Shown piece after piece: positions 23,941 through 38,900 of a stretch of 64,000 nucleotides of DNA. Origin of the DNA: Trichoplusia ni (taxonomy: Eukaryota > Arthropoda > Insecta > Lepidoptera > Noctuidae); contig NC_039488.1 in assembly GCF_003590095.1 (NCBI RefSeq), positions 2,790,001 to 2,854,000 on the forward strand. Direction: 5' to 3'. Under the pieces are notes generated by a model. That model saw only the letters and a list, made by a program, of their open reading frames with translations, had not been told where the DNA came from and ran no database searches. Each line of letters begins with the position of its first letter. Position 1 is the first letter of the stretch. Both the position numbers and the translations under genes were made by a program.

Positions 23941-26900
23941 ATGGCTCCGTGATCCTCTGGGACGTTCGGGATCTAAATCAAAAGGAGCACAAAACGTTGC
24001 GTGTGAACATCGAATTCGACCACGCATCGCACGTCGCCTGGAGTCCAGACTCAAAGGCATTTATCGTTCACACCGTGCGCGAGAATAACATCGTAGTCTA
24101 CAAGATAGAGAAGAAAAAGGACGGCACCATAGGGTCGGCTGCACCTGTCATCACTTTCGATAAGGTTAGTGATTCTTTCTGTCCCATCCACCAACTACCT
24201 GAAAAGGGACGCTACAAATTCTTGTTTACTTGGTCATAGTGATCGTTTTTGAGTTGAATACATGGTAGGCTACCAAGACACGTACACGTTCTTATTTTTT
24301 TCGAAATACTTTTCTTTAATGTAACTTAATATGTGTATGAGTAACATCTTATTCAGAACTCACTAGTCACAATACATAATTTAGAGTTTATGCAACTATA
24401 TTTTCTTGGCACACTTTTACTATGTAGCAGTTTCACTAAATGTAATTGTACTGTTCAGTTTATTGTCGTCGTCACACGCAACTTATATGCTTCTATTAGT
24501 TATATAAGAGGTATTTGTTGTTATCTCTCGTTATCTCGGCCACAAATGCATCGTACCATCTCACGACACGCGCCTAGCGCACAAACAGTACATTGTACCA
24601 ATATAGTACGTGTACTATCAGCTCAAATATACTATGTATTAGTACTCAAGAAAGTAGGTCAATAGGTTATGTACCTATTCGTGTCATAATAGTTACATAA
24701 AAATTTGTAGCTAGCGCTGTGAAACCATTGTTTTGATAAACATGTGAGAAAGGACTAAGTCTATGTATCAATACAACAAAAACAATTGTCGTAAGCCAAT
24801 GTCGTTGACGTTCAAATCTTGTTCTAGGCAAAACTGCAATTCAAAGTCTTTCAATTAATAAAGAATATTTTTAAAAACACACAGTAATCTTATCTAAATT
24901 GTATTAATTTGATAAGAATAGCAAAATGTATTTATTTACTGATCTGGCAACCTTTTTTGAAAATAATATAAATATATTAATGTATCGTCGCCCTACGAAG
25001 TTCGCCCTCTAGACGGCAGAGTTTGAAGGAGTGTTTGTTTCACAACATCCCAATGTCACAGTACGAGTATTTGACCGAATTGTAAGTAGGTAATATTCAC
25101 ATTTGTTTTGGCGCAACATCGTAGTTTAGACATTAAATCGCGGCAAAGCTGAAAATAGGTGGGCGTCATAGTGTAAACGCATGCGAGGAGCAATGGCCGC
25201 GCTTGTTGAAAATTCAAATTAGAGTTCAATATACATGTATGCCGGCCGCGGAATGTTTGTCCGCAACCAGCACATTTTATTAACAACCGATAAGTACTGC
25301 GCGCCCATTGAGATGTCTTATCCAGATATTCCTTTGTTCGACGAGAATTGCCTTGAAAACAAGCAAAAACTCAATTGCCACTAAGATTTGAGCACTTGGA
25401 AGTTAATTTCAAGTGATTTATCTATCTTCACGACTTACACGCGTCTGGGTGTCTGGTTTTTTTGAAAGCAGAAGATTTTTTTATTGATTTTCGTCATAAC
25501 TTTCGATTCTCGTCTTGTATTTATTTAACATCTGGCCGGGAGACGTCCCCAGCTGCGTGGGACAATTCTCTGGCTTTAATCTTTTACACCTACGGTAATT
25601 AAATCTCTGATAGACACGGCTTGTTTCTTTTCTTTGCTAATAATGTTGGTTATGTTGGGTTTATTCGTATGGTTTTCAATTAGAACCGTGTAATTACTGA
25701 CCGTGTAATCACACTAATAATATCAATGCGAAAGTATGTGTGTATGTTTGTTACCTCTTCATGCTGAAACAGCAGGACCGCTGTCGATACAATCTGGCAT
25801 GAAGGGAAGCCCTTTGAATCCTTCACAGTATATAAAAAAGAAGTGTCCTACATCTTTATTAAATAAGTTCCTTAGTAGACTTCAGAAATTTCCGCGAGAT
25901 TCCCAGAATACTATAATTGCAGATTTTATTGTTAGCCACAAACACTAGTACTTTTAGCTACAAAGATAAATTCTGTAGAATCATCTGCATCATAAATAGT
26001 CGAAGCTTAAATGTAAGCCTATCTAAGAGATTCCAGAAAATCTGAGACTTGCTAGAAAGACTGAAATAGAATTTGATGAAACTGACGCTTTTACCCTTCT
26101 CCGAATAAGATCTAGTAATTGTAAACTAAAGATTTCAATAAAGTTTTTAATTGCCTTCATTCGACGAAAAATGCAAAACGAGAGTCGTCTGTTCAAATTA
26201 GTAATCCATTTTGTTATGATTGGTTCTTATAATGGCATAGACGATTTATTGTTGCTTAAACTATGAGTGCATGTGGTGATGAAATAAACACTACAATAAT
26301 TTGTCACTACGTATTAATAAAGTGTGGCTGCATTTTGATCGGCGCATGAGTCATTTAATGACGCTATTCAATATGTATCATACGAAAATGACGCGTTGAC
26401 ATTGTAATTTGCTCTCATTAGGCCAATGCCGAAACTTGAAACATCACGTGAGCTGATGTAAGAAGTTCTTATCTGTCAATTGTGCATTTGCTGTCAATGC
26501 GCGGATATTAAGTAATAAAAATAAATATCCCACTTGCAAATTAATCTTTCCATGCAGAGAAAGACTTACAAGTCGTTAGCTGGGTGTCGAATTGAATACA
26601 GTAAATTATTTAAGGATGAAAAGAATCATAAAAGGGATACTTAAAATAAAATTACTTTTTCTGTTTAATAATGAGTCAATACGTGACAAATATTAACTAG
26701 CGCCATGGTCACATAAATGACTGACGTACGCAAGGTGTAGGTTTGATTCCTATTAAGGTAAAGTGTGGGTGCAGTTTAAATATTACATTTGACCTGATAT
26801 TGTAATATAACATTCTCAAAGCAGTTGGGACCGGCTTTTATACCTTTGTGTACCAGACTTGACAATATTTGCTGCAGCTATGAAGACCGATGTTTGTTTA

Positions 26901-29900
26901 ATTTGCGTTAGAATTTAACAAAAAATATTTGAAGTTAAATAAAAAATAATAATAATAGCCATTGCAACCTCCAGTCACAATGATACAAAGGGGGAAGAAG
27001 AGCTTCCGCCTTGTAGTGAGACAGAAATTAATAAAAAAAAACGCAAATATTAATTCAATTATAATTATGGTGTAGTTTCTATTCAAGCCGTGATTAAACT
27101 CGACACCATGGTAGCTAAATCAGTTGGGTATTCTTTAATGTAGTAGTTAATTGTAGGTAATCTTTATGATTACCTCTAGTGATAAATATCTGGACTATGA
27201 ACGTTCTTGAGAGGACTCTTGCCTTGATACAACACGGAAGATTCCCAATTTCCCAATTGACTTCTATTGTTTCTCAATTCTATGTAAATCTTCATCTTCT
27301 AATATATAAAAACTCGTGTCACGATGTTAGTTACCGTACTCTGTTTGCTGGGTCAGCTAGTCTAAATATAAAATTCTCATGTTGTACGTAATTGAACTCC
27401 CCTGAAATGGCCTTTTTTCATAGCCCTATTTTTTTATTAGTCCCTAGATTTATGGCAAAACTAAGTCTGCTAGGACAGCTAGTTATATTATCGTACAGTG
27501 ATGTTGATTTGTCACTTCTTTGTTCCGGAGCGGCACTACACTCTTATCGGCGCCGGATTATGAAAGCGTCAATCACTGCAATTAGTCAGCACAACTACTG
27601 CGACGATAAAACAAAATCAAAGAGATTTTAATAAAAAAAAATCTCGTGAACTGATAAACATACTTGTGAATGTGATACTTTTCACAAAGATGTTCAAGCA
27701 GTTCTTCATACCCGGAAATTTTAAGTTTGACTCATGTAAATAATTACACAGACATTATATGAGTAAATATAAATAATAAGGCTTTGTTAAAATAAATGGG
27801 ACAACGTACTCGTTACAACTGATGTGTGCCTAACCAATATTGAGTTTGAAATACATGCATATTTAAATAATTATAATTATTAAAGTTATTGGGTTGCAGT
27901 ATTTGTTGTTTAATCATGTTTCTCTGCGTAGTAAGTTTAAAATCGAACTTCCTTATAAAGCCGAGGTTGACGGAAAATGTGCTAGTCTTCTAGTTTCGAT
28001 AGAAACTAGCTTTTATTTTAAAACTTATTTTTGTGCGTGGCTTTGTCAATTTTCATATCAATCATTCCTTGCCTACGTCCTAAGCCAGAAACATCATCCT
28101 TCTTAAAAAAAAACAGAACATGACCACCTGTTTAACGATGAAGAAAGTACACAAACATGATGCGTAATTTGTAAGTCATCATTCGTCGCCTAAATTATTT
28201 ACGAGTTTTTGACAATGTTGACGATTTAAGATATAAAAATATTTACTTGATAAGCAGAATTGCGAACATAATATTACCACTGACCTCGTTGACATCGTGA
28301 TTGAGTGACGTCGAAATACCGTAAGGAACGAATCGAGCAATTAACCTCATCTGTCTCCTATCGAGAGTACTACGCAGTACAAGCCTCCAGTATGGCATCA
28401 GTATATTAAACACAGTATATTGCTAAAGCTATGTATTTTCTCTTCAAGTACTTCGCTTATCCAGGATTGTAAATTGCAACGTTAAATCTTGTACTACTAA
28501 TATTACATACTTGCGTGAAAATTTTGTGAGGATGTTTAAATGTTTGTTACTTTTTTTGTCCAAATGGCTTAACTATTTTGGATGGGCTCTTTACCTTATT
28601 GCGTCAGAAGGAGGGTTATGTTTTTTTGCAGCTATAACTGGCATCTCTGCATCGATGCCGCGGGAGAAACTAGTAATTCTGCGAAAATTCTGGTAAACGT
28701 TTCTCTAACATGTCGTAATGAATGCGGTAATAAATACTGAGTGTGCTGGGTACCAAATCATTTAGCTCGGTCATTAGAGGTAACGCATTAAGGGCGACTG
28801 TCCATCAAACCATCAAAACGAAGACGAACGATCGTTCCGACTAGTCGTATTTATCAATATTGCCTCCAACCAGGAAGAGCAGTCTTGTAATTGACAACTT
28901 AGATTATAGACGACCTATTTAGTGCTGGTTCACTGACTACGTAAGGTCTGTACTCACTTATTAGCACAACAAAACTTTACGCAATCACTTTCAAGTATTT
29001 TCCGTCAATATGAAAGCTGAACATTAAATTATACAAAGGAATCCTGGTTTGACGTCACTCTACTTTTTAAATTTGTTACTATGACCTTTATTATGACACA
29101 ATGTTTGAGATATAACTACACGCTTTAAAGATTAAATATGTAAATTAATAGCAACAGAAACTGAAATAATATGTGCACGTAGTTGCATAAAAGAAAAAAA
29201 CGAAGCTCATACAGCAAAGGATTTTTAAAACGAAGCTAAGGTACACATACTGGCAGAAGGCCTGTAGCTGCTTGCTTCAATTGCAATAAACAAAAATAAA
29301 AAGTATGCTCCCTCACAAAGTAGCCGGTGAATCCTCTGGGATATCAGTCAGGTTTATTCGCAGCAACATTTTTCGCCAGTCAAAGTCAAAATGTTTTTCA
29401 TTCACATTCCCACCGATGTATCCAATTAAAATGGTGCCTACATTGAGAATTGAAAGGACTGATTGGACTTGGCTACCACAAACTCTGTATCCATATCAGA
29501 ATATGTTACAAACAGCTTATCTATATCTATTAATATATTGACGATATACGTAATATGTGATATCTGAAACAATTTAGCGATGACCACTTTCATAAATTAC
29601 TATTAAAGATATCAATTGACCTAATTTATCAAGCTTGGTTCGTAAAAGTATACGAACGATTGACATCGCGTAACTCTTCAAATTTCTTAAAACTGTTCTT
29701 TATTTAAGCTACTTGATCTACGCTTTTGTGAAACACGATTAGCTTAAATGTATTAAATTTATGTAATTGAGACGCCCTAGTTATGAATAAAGCTACTTTG
29801 TGCTAAACAGACAGCTCAGTATCAGTTTAAAATAAATGGGTTGATGCCTGTTGCAAACATGATATAAAGTTTATTGAGTATACATTGTATATCGGTAGCG

Positions 29901-32900
29901 GCCGGCCCGAGCCCGGGCCGATATCGGTTCACAGACAGGCGTTACTGCGCAGATACACGTACCTCGACTATTTTCGAGATGACCCACATGCATATGCGCT
30001 TATTGATTTTTAATTGCTCTCGCTTTAAACGCGCGACACGTGAACTAGGCTTACACATTAACCTGTATAAAACAACGTTATAAAACCTTGTTACTCCAAA
30101 CTATTTCGTCAAGATATTACGATATTCATCTCGTAGATTATGATATGGGCTCAGTGCCAAAGTCCAACGACCATTCAATATCCTTCGTCTGTATTACGTA
30201 ATGTTCTAAGTTCTTTATGTGTCACAGTTCAAGTGTAAGCTCGATGCATTAGTCACTACGTAGTAAAAATATGCGCAAATAACGGTTTATGTACCACATG
30301 AGCTGTCAACATTCTGCCGCTGAAAACATAACCAAGTAAAGCATGGAGGTGTGACTCACTATTTTGTTTATACCAATGATATTTCTGTGAAATTAGAACG
30401 ATGATTATTTATTGCTACTACAATGAACAATTGTTAATTACTTAGCAATAATCGCGTACTAGTTTCATTTGTTTAAACTATAGCACCGTTTTTTCACAAA
30501 GCCTCGCAGTGTAAACAACACTATTGTATAAAATATACGTTAAGGGCGCCCATATTGCCTACAGTTTCATCATTTTAAAGGAAACGGCGAATGTTTTTAT
30601 GCGAAAAATATTTACGCCTGGAAGAGATCAGACTTCTTTGCGCAGAGTTTCATCAGCCGAATTGAATAATGTGATTCACATGCAACTAATTACCGTTATG
30701 GGTAATCCTTACATGAAGTATGCTTAATTAATTAAGAGTATAAACACCACATGTTGTACCTTACATACTAAGAATAAATCGGTACAAAAATTATGCAAAA
30801 ATATCAATATGCTCTACAAAAACTACGTAACAATACTGACGTTACAATTCGTATTGATGATGTAATCAAATGAACGATATGAGAACTGTTTCTGATAGCA
30901 ATTAATACGTATTATGCAATTATTTATCATTGTCATTAAGCACGAATGTTAATTGGTGTTTGAGGTTGAGTGCCAGCTCTAGAAGCTCTTCCGTGTCTGT
31001 ATCGTAAGTTCAGTGGCTTTGAGAGAAATGTATTTCGCTTATTTATATGTGTTGGAGAAATTGCAATTTTCACGTTACAAATACATGTTTCATTTTACCT
31101 ACACTCAGAAATAATTTAGATGCACGTCGCAGCGAAGAACTTAGAATTAAGTTAGATGCTATGCGATATTCGTGTTAATATTCTGTTTAAGTCTGAAATA
31201 TTATTGCGCCACATAACACCAGTTTTGCTTTCCCCCAAAACGATTTCAACACAACCGAAGTCCTGATTGTTAAACTCTCTCCGACTCTTTTGAAAAACAT
31301 TACGCAACGGTATTTGAAAGTCTTCAGACTTTTTGTCGACATAAATTAGTTGAGTGAGTACTCGTTTATTGTTTTGAGGATACACATTTAATAGGTATTC
31401 AAGATTTTTCCTAATGACCTTCTGCTACATGCAAATCAACGGACAGACACATTATGTGTCATTAGTCCTTTATAGCTTAGTGAACCGCCAAACAGATAAA
31501 GAAGACACAAAAACAAAATCAACCTTGCAGTTAGTTCCTTGTTATGGGTACATACATAACAAATGATTCCCAAGTATATTTACGGAGTGAGTCACAAGTC
31601 GCACGGTTTGTGAAAAGCTGCAGCATTGTACTTGATGCTTAATCATTTCTGTACGACCATATTGGCCTGCATACCTATTTATTCGTTTGCACACCCACTA
31701 ATTAGCGCGGCAGGCCAAATTTTCACATTTGCTGCAGAAGTATTCATTAACTTCGGCTCCAGGGCAAATACACGCGCTAACGGTCTTTCAATTTTGCCAG
31801 TGAGCGTGAATGAAAGTGATATTCAGTTAAAATCCTTTGTTTCACGAGCTACGCAGTGCATTTTACATTATCTCGTTGAATCGATCGGTAAATCTGCATG
31901 CTATGTTATTTTTCTTATTTACAAAGTTGTAGAACTACGTTGTTAGTTATAAAGAGTATATTGACCCTTGAATGTGTTTTTAAGTCGTCGACATGCACGG
32001 CGTTTATGTAGATCGTTTGATAAGTTTAGTGCATATTACATTTATGGCAACCGTAAAAGGTAATAATTGACATTGACATTCAGTTTACATACTGCTAAAC
32101 AGACGGATTACCAAACATGATGTAGACTGCTACAACCTTCGTCTGTCAATGACAGCAGTGATGAGGTCTATATTGAAGATGAGTATTTAGCTGTTAATAA
32201 TATCTGTTAATAATATATCTTTAATTCTAACACTTCTCCCCGTGGTACAAGACGATTATTACAATTACTTTAAAATGTGTATTTTGACATTTACTGCATT
32301 ACAGGAACTTAAAATTAGAAACAAGTGTAATAATAAGTTGTCCTATAAATTGCTTCTCGAATGTCACCTTTGATAAAATCGATTTTGAAAAATAATTAGG
32401 TAATTAGTTTTTATGTATTTCTGGTTTGTGTCTAATATTATCTCAAGATACATACATAAATATTCTAGCAACGCGCTTATTCAGGCATACAAAGGTATAG
32501 CCAGCTAAGATCTAATGGCGAGGCACCATAAAGTACATTAAGCTATACCCAGTAATGGGAGTTATGTGCACTGATCAAATCAGCCCGTAAATGTCCACGG
32601 CTAAACAAGAGCCACGCCTTCTAACGACTACAATGAAAACGTATTAAACTATCACGTACGCTAGCTAGCACAGCCCAGTTCCTGGAACATTGTTAGTAGG
32701 AAGTGCATACTCATTACTTTCCTATGTAAAACAGATTATCTACGTCGTTAGTTTATTACAGCTAATTATATTATTTTATTGTTTCTACTTATAAAGAGGG
32801 TTGAAATTCGCCCCGTATAAGCCCTTAATCGAGGATTGTTACGCCCACGGGTAGAAGTGGGGTAGTCTATTCTTAGCTTGAGACCACACAGCAAGCCCAC

Positions 32901-35900
32901 GCAATGTCAGGGAGCTGCAGATATGACACTAGGAAATCATAACTAAGTATACGAACAGTGGAATAGCTATGTATAAAGTCAGTGAAACTTAATCATGTAG
33001 ATCATTATCACGTCCAATCGCATGTTACTACACTATTTGCTTAACAGCAGTGCCCTTTGTGTTTTGTCATTATCATATTTGTATATCTAATTAAAAACTT
33101 TCAAATTAGTCATATAGATATTGACAATTATATTTATTCATGTATGGCAGAATAAATAAAAAAGGTCCATTGTCTTTTAGCACTAGTCAAGGCTTAACAC
33201 GCTATATATCATTCGAATAATATACCTGAAGTTAATGACTGCAGTTTAAGGCACGCTTTTAAAAGCATAAATTACGAATATTTCATCCTTAAATTGCTAC
33301 TTTTCTCGAAGGTCTAAAGGAAGGAGTATTCATTTCATCACAAAGGAATTTTTACAGTCCAATTAAGTTGTAAGGGAGACCGGTACAGTTCCCCACTAAA
33401 AAATACCAGGAATCGCGTCGTTCGCAATAACAGCCATTTTGAATTCAATAGCGATGATGAAATACACATTTTTGAAACGCAATGTCCACTGTTTTGCAAT
33501 TGACGTTGTGTTAGGTTACATCATATCTGATGGAAACGAGATTATATTGAATATTACGTGCTTTGTGGAGAAGTTAAGTGTCGATTGTAGAAAATATCAC
33601 GTACTATTTATCACTCGCCGATGTTCATTGTAAAGAGAACAAAGATTTGTTTGTTGCCTATCCTTAGTGTTTTTGTGTTCATGATGATGCAAGCCTCTTT
33701 ATATGATGTCAGTAATTTACACATACGTACAAGTATTTAGTATTAAACAGGGGAAACATAACCTTTCTTGTAACGCCCACTACAAAGTTCATATTGATCT
33801 ATCAAGCTACCCATACACGTCGGGACAGCTCACATACCTACGTAGGTTTCTATGAGACAAAACATTATGTACGTGATTTATCTTCCGTAAGTAGTTCTTG
33901 TATAAACTTAAATTGCAGCGCATATTTGAGACTTTACATAATCAATTATAACGAACAAAATATTACCTTAAGTATGGATTTTATTTTTCTTTACTTACTC
34001 GAAAAGGACTTGGAATATACCATAAAAGCAGTGGGAGGCACGATCTTAGTCACGCCCGCATATGTTTCGACATTTCGTATTAAATTAAATAACCTTGCGT
34101 CTCGGCAATGAACCTCCGCAAAAAATAAATATAAAATGACTATTGTTCGTCCGATGTATGAATCTGTATGAAAATGTGGTCGTTATATATCTTACACGGT
34201 TCATGTTTTTGTGTCTTGCTATTGTTAGCTGTGATACGATCACAAGATTTCGCTAATTGTGGTGCATGAAGCGACTCTCGAATGTTCTCTGCTGTCTCAA
34301 TGCTACAATAATTCCCATCGTTAAAGAAATCAACAAAGAAAACAACATCATATGATGAACTCGTTTTCTGTAAAAGTGTCTCCAACCGGTATGTTTAAAT
34401 AGAAACTGTTTTCTAAATGTGGTGTGCTTTACAAATATTTAAATAGGTCACAAGCTCATACAGTTAACAGATGTTAATTTTGGTTGGTGCTAATAAAGTG
34501 TTTTACATAGACAAACAAACATTGGCTCTGAAGAAAGAGTAGTACGTTATAAAAGTGTGTTACTATCGCGGCTTGCTTTGTGTTCAATAAAGATTACATC
34601 AAAACGTTGTATTGATATGTAAACTAGTACACCACATTTGCTCGCATTGCAATAATGAGGACTACTGTTATTGATCAATTTAGATTAACAATGGCACTAA
34701 AGTAGGTAAAAATACAAAAGATATGTTTTATAATCGCTATTATATGTAGTATATGTACTAAAAACATTACTCACGGTGAAAACAATGCTTAATTATTGTT
34801 TTTAACGGTCTAGACAGATATTGTCGGTGTAGTGTCATGTCCCTTTAGTTTATTTAGGTAAACCAATCATTTACACAAGTCTGTACTGATAATCCATATT
34901 TGTTTGTTTACATCGCTATCTGAAAGATAGCACGCGGTAGTAGGTCAAATGAAAATTTCATTTTAGCTTTGATAAAAATGTAAAGAAGATAGTTACTAAG
35001 TTTTGGATTTCAAAAGTATTTGAGATATCAATGATTGCGGAAGTAAATCGTTTTATCATTTCGACACGTTCTTGAGTAATCTTTATCGCCTCATAAGTGA
35101 TATTCGTAGATAAATATTGCTTAAAAAGTTAATTGTTTCGTTCTGTGAAACCTTCCTACCAATTCTTGTGTATTTTCTACTATAAAACATTGAACTTCCT
35201 GAATCAGTAAATGTCCTTAACTTGCTCATGAACAATAAAATTAGGAGGCAAGATGTCTTGTATCGGGATGCGGGTGGTCGATTAAAAAAGACCTTCCTCC
35301 GGAACAATGGCACTTTGATGTATTCAGTATCAAAGAGTTTACGCCATCTGTCAAACATTAACGCTATCTTCACGCGAAGGCAATAGCGCCTATAATGCCT
35401 CATTATTGCGATGTTTATGGCTGGCTTGTATTGCTTGCGGTGTAGCTATAGTACACTCGGATCGTCGCACGCGCAGCCTCGAATAATATTATTTTTAGCC
35501 GTAGGAAGGTTCTCTGGTTCGTTTTCCGCACGCATATGTATATTGCTTACATAAAACATGATGCGCAGCTTGTCGGGACTACGCTGAATATTCAACAATA
35601 TACTAGTTCCGCGTTAACCTATGCGCTTGTTCCAACAAAGAGTCAACCTCATTGTTGTATGTATACCTCCTTATCTATGATAATCCGTTACTTAAATATT
35701 AGATAGATTTACATCTTATCACTTCTAGTTTGCTTAACAGTAAGAGAACCTATTTAACTCGGTAATAGTATAGGCAAGCATTAAAAGTGGTAAACACTTT
35801 GATAAAAAATGCTCTATTAACTCTACATTTTTACTTCTCAGGTCCACGATGATGATGTGGTCGGCTTCGACATATCCAGCAACGGCAAGTTCATAATGTC

Positions 35901-38900
35901 ATGTTCATCTAAGAACGACATGGTGATATGGGACCTGAAGGGGCAACAACTGAGCAGGCTCGACACATACCTGATGACGACACACACGGCCAAAGTGTCA
36001 CCGTGCGGCCGCTTTGTAGTGGCGACAGGCTTCGCGCCCGACGTCAAAGTGATGGAGGTGGGCTTCACAAAGAACGGCGAGTTTAAACAAGTGACAAAAG
36101 CATACGAGCTAACGGGACACTCTTCAGGCGTGTACGACGTAGCCTTCGACGTGGACACGTCACACGTCGCCACCATATCGAAGGACGGCACGTGGAAGCT
36201 ATATCATACAAAGAGTGAGTATATATCATGTTGTGTTAATGCGCAGAAGCTTCCTTATTATCACTTGCAGTTTACGTACATGTAGCGTGGAGACGTGACT
36301 CGGGAGGAATAATGTAAAGCAAGCACTACTCCGAAACTGACGTCAACAACGAAGGGTCGCCTTGCGAATGTCGGCTCCGTTTGTTTGATAAACCTTCCGA
36401 TTAATTGGAACAAAGTATTTAATGCATTGTTCTTTTATCAGTTTTATTGTGTAGTTAACTCCGAGACGTATTTCATTTCGTATATACTACGTGTTTGTTT
36501 AACACGAGAACGTAAAGTATAGTAAGTTTAACGTAGTTATTTACATAGTCGGGTACATATCCACTCTACACGTGTTATAGAGTATTAATTACACTTGTAT
36601 TGCGCAGATCGCTCTCACACATAATGCTGAAGAATGATTATCATCACAAATACTTGTGACGCGACGATTTTCTAATCATAACTTAAAAATATTATTTCAA
36701 TTGGTCGAAAAATAATTGCGTTGTAAAAGACTTATAATAATAACATTTTTTAAGTATATAGAAACACGTGTTTTTGTTTTGAATAATTCATGCTGTATTT
36801 AATGTGTCCTCGGAGAGATAATGATTCGTACACATTGGGTATCGGTTTGCAAAAGACCTGTATTAGTTATATTAATTACACATGTACATTTTCCTGTATA
36901 TAAGTAGTTTGCCGGTCTCGATACACGTATATAATTATGTACATACAATTATAACGTAGTTATCATCTTTGATCTTTTTCACGTGAGACCTACTTACTAT
37001 GGGTATATTTATCTTTTGGCAGTATCAGTATGAGGCATACTTCATTACGTCTGTATCATGAAACGATATGCGAAAGGTTGGCATAGGTCAGTAATCACCA
37101 ACGTTGTATCAGATGTTTCCTCTTTACTTTCCATAAGCAATGATAATTTAAATAAATGTTGTTCACATAAAGATGTAGGTACGTCACTTATATGTAGACA
37201 GGCAGCAGTCGCAAAAAGCGGACTTCAAAATACGGAGTGCTTTTAGTTTATAGTAAATTTTGTCGCAAATTAATAATTACTACCGAATAATGAGAGGTTA
37301 TTATTAATATTTCCAGTCTAAAATTACTTCTTCCAATTATATTTCTCATGTGGTGAGATAATTCACAAATATATCTGTGCCAAAACCAACTATCATCACT
37401 TCATTACGTTTAACAATGCGCATTGTGAATTATCGATTTCAGCTTCTATTTTACAATCCGAGTTTAGCTCCATAATTTCACTCGCCGTTCTGCAGTTTCT
37501 AAAAATAGCTAAGGAAACTCTTTAAAAAGACCTTTGTACTCATCTCGAATTTGCAACCTTGCGCATACGATTCCGGTCATTGAACCACTAGACTACCACG
37601 TCAGAGAAAATGAAAATTACATGTGTGCTTGTATATACAGTGATGATAAATTACAAATGTTACTATTGAATAGTAATTCTTTAGCATGTATTAATTCGTC
37701 CGTTTTATGGAAAATACAATGTTATCGGTCACTGCGGGAATTACTAATGACAATGAAACGCGTCATATGGGTCAGTCCCACACACGAGACCTTGTTTATT
37801 TCTTAAGAATCGACGTTTCCTAAGGCTCATTTCAATTTTAATCACTCGCTTTTATAAGTAAACGTTTGTATAAATTATTGATATTTCAACTAACTAGTTT
37901 AACTTGATGATTGGAAAAAAATAAGACCTGTTTCGATTAATTTATCAACATCTTCTTGAACAACAAACTTATGTACGTATCCTTCGCTTCGTTTAGAACC
38001 ATTTTCCAAGCAAAGGTGAAACTAATAATCTCTTTTATGGGGGGCTATATTTATAATTACAATCAATTTTCCTCCTTCAATTACTACGCCAAAGGATAAA
38101 ACCGCACTTATTTCTGATTAATTAAAACTCTTTTAAATGATTATATTTACAATTCAACCAGTTAAATTTCCCTTTTTGTGAATTTGTGAGTGTCTGTGTT
38201 TTTGTTAACGATTATCTCTAAAACTGTTGGATCACACGTACCAACTTAGCGAAGGAATGAAATCACTAATAACATGAGGAGGTCTCATTTATCCTTTACT
38301 CGTCTACAATAAACTTATGTTTACTTCCAGTTGATTACACCCGCGGCGAGTCCCCTCATGTCCTGGAGACCGGTACCTACGGGCAGACGGCTCACGCTCC
38401 ACGCATCGCGTTGTCGCCAAATGCTGAAGTGCTGGCCGTGTCTGTGGGACCCTCTGTCGAATTCTACGATACCTATACAGGGAAACTTTACGATACCGTC
38501 GAAAATATATATTCAGGTAAGTTTTGTCCCTCGCCATTGCAGTTGTGGAAGCCTGATCTCTACACCACATAGAGCGTATTCTGATACTGCAATAATATTA
38601 TGTTAAGAGATTTTGGTAGTTCCACCGATGAATATCTGTGTCATAAAGCTTATGGGAGTGAAATGTCCTCTTATACGGGAAAACATTTTATTCAAGATAG
38701 ATTATTTCTAACTTATTAGTATAGGACTTGTAAGGAAAACCACGAAGGTCACATTTTATCAGAACCTTTTCTATAGCAAAGTCTTGCATTGTCAAAACAT
38801 TATTTTAGATCCAAGGATTTCAGGTCGTTAATAATTTAGCTTAAGTCTAAGCTAACTACAGTTGCTTAAGTTTTACTTTGTTTTGCCTGAAGATTGATTA

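Larger units (their letters stand above)
24165..35841 (+). other. 11.7-kb TBL2 intron
   Basis: The intron starts with GTTAGT and ends in TTCTCAG. It holds repeat fragments (25.7 kb; two short Helitron-like elements at 27.3-27.5 kb; a SINE-like head at 26.7 kb) and a GC-rich palindromic patch at 29.9 kb. No nested gene is supported on either strand. The longest open frames (106 codons at 31626 and 35083) look like chance frames. Confidence 0.7.

Noticed and set aside
31626..31946. 106-codon plus-strand frame in the TBL2 intron
   Set aside because: No homology, no splice or promoter context, and chance length.
35083..35403. 106-codon minus-strand frame in the TBL2 intron
   Set aside because: It is basic and low in recognisable motifs; chance frame.
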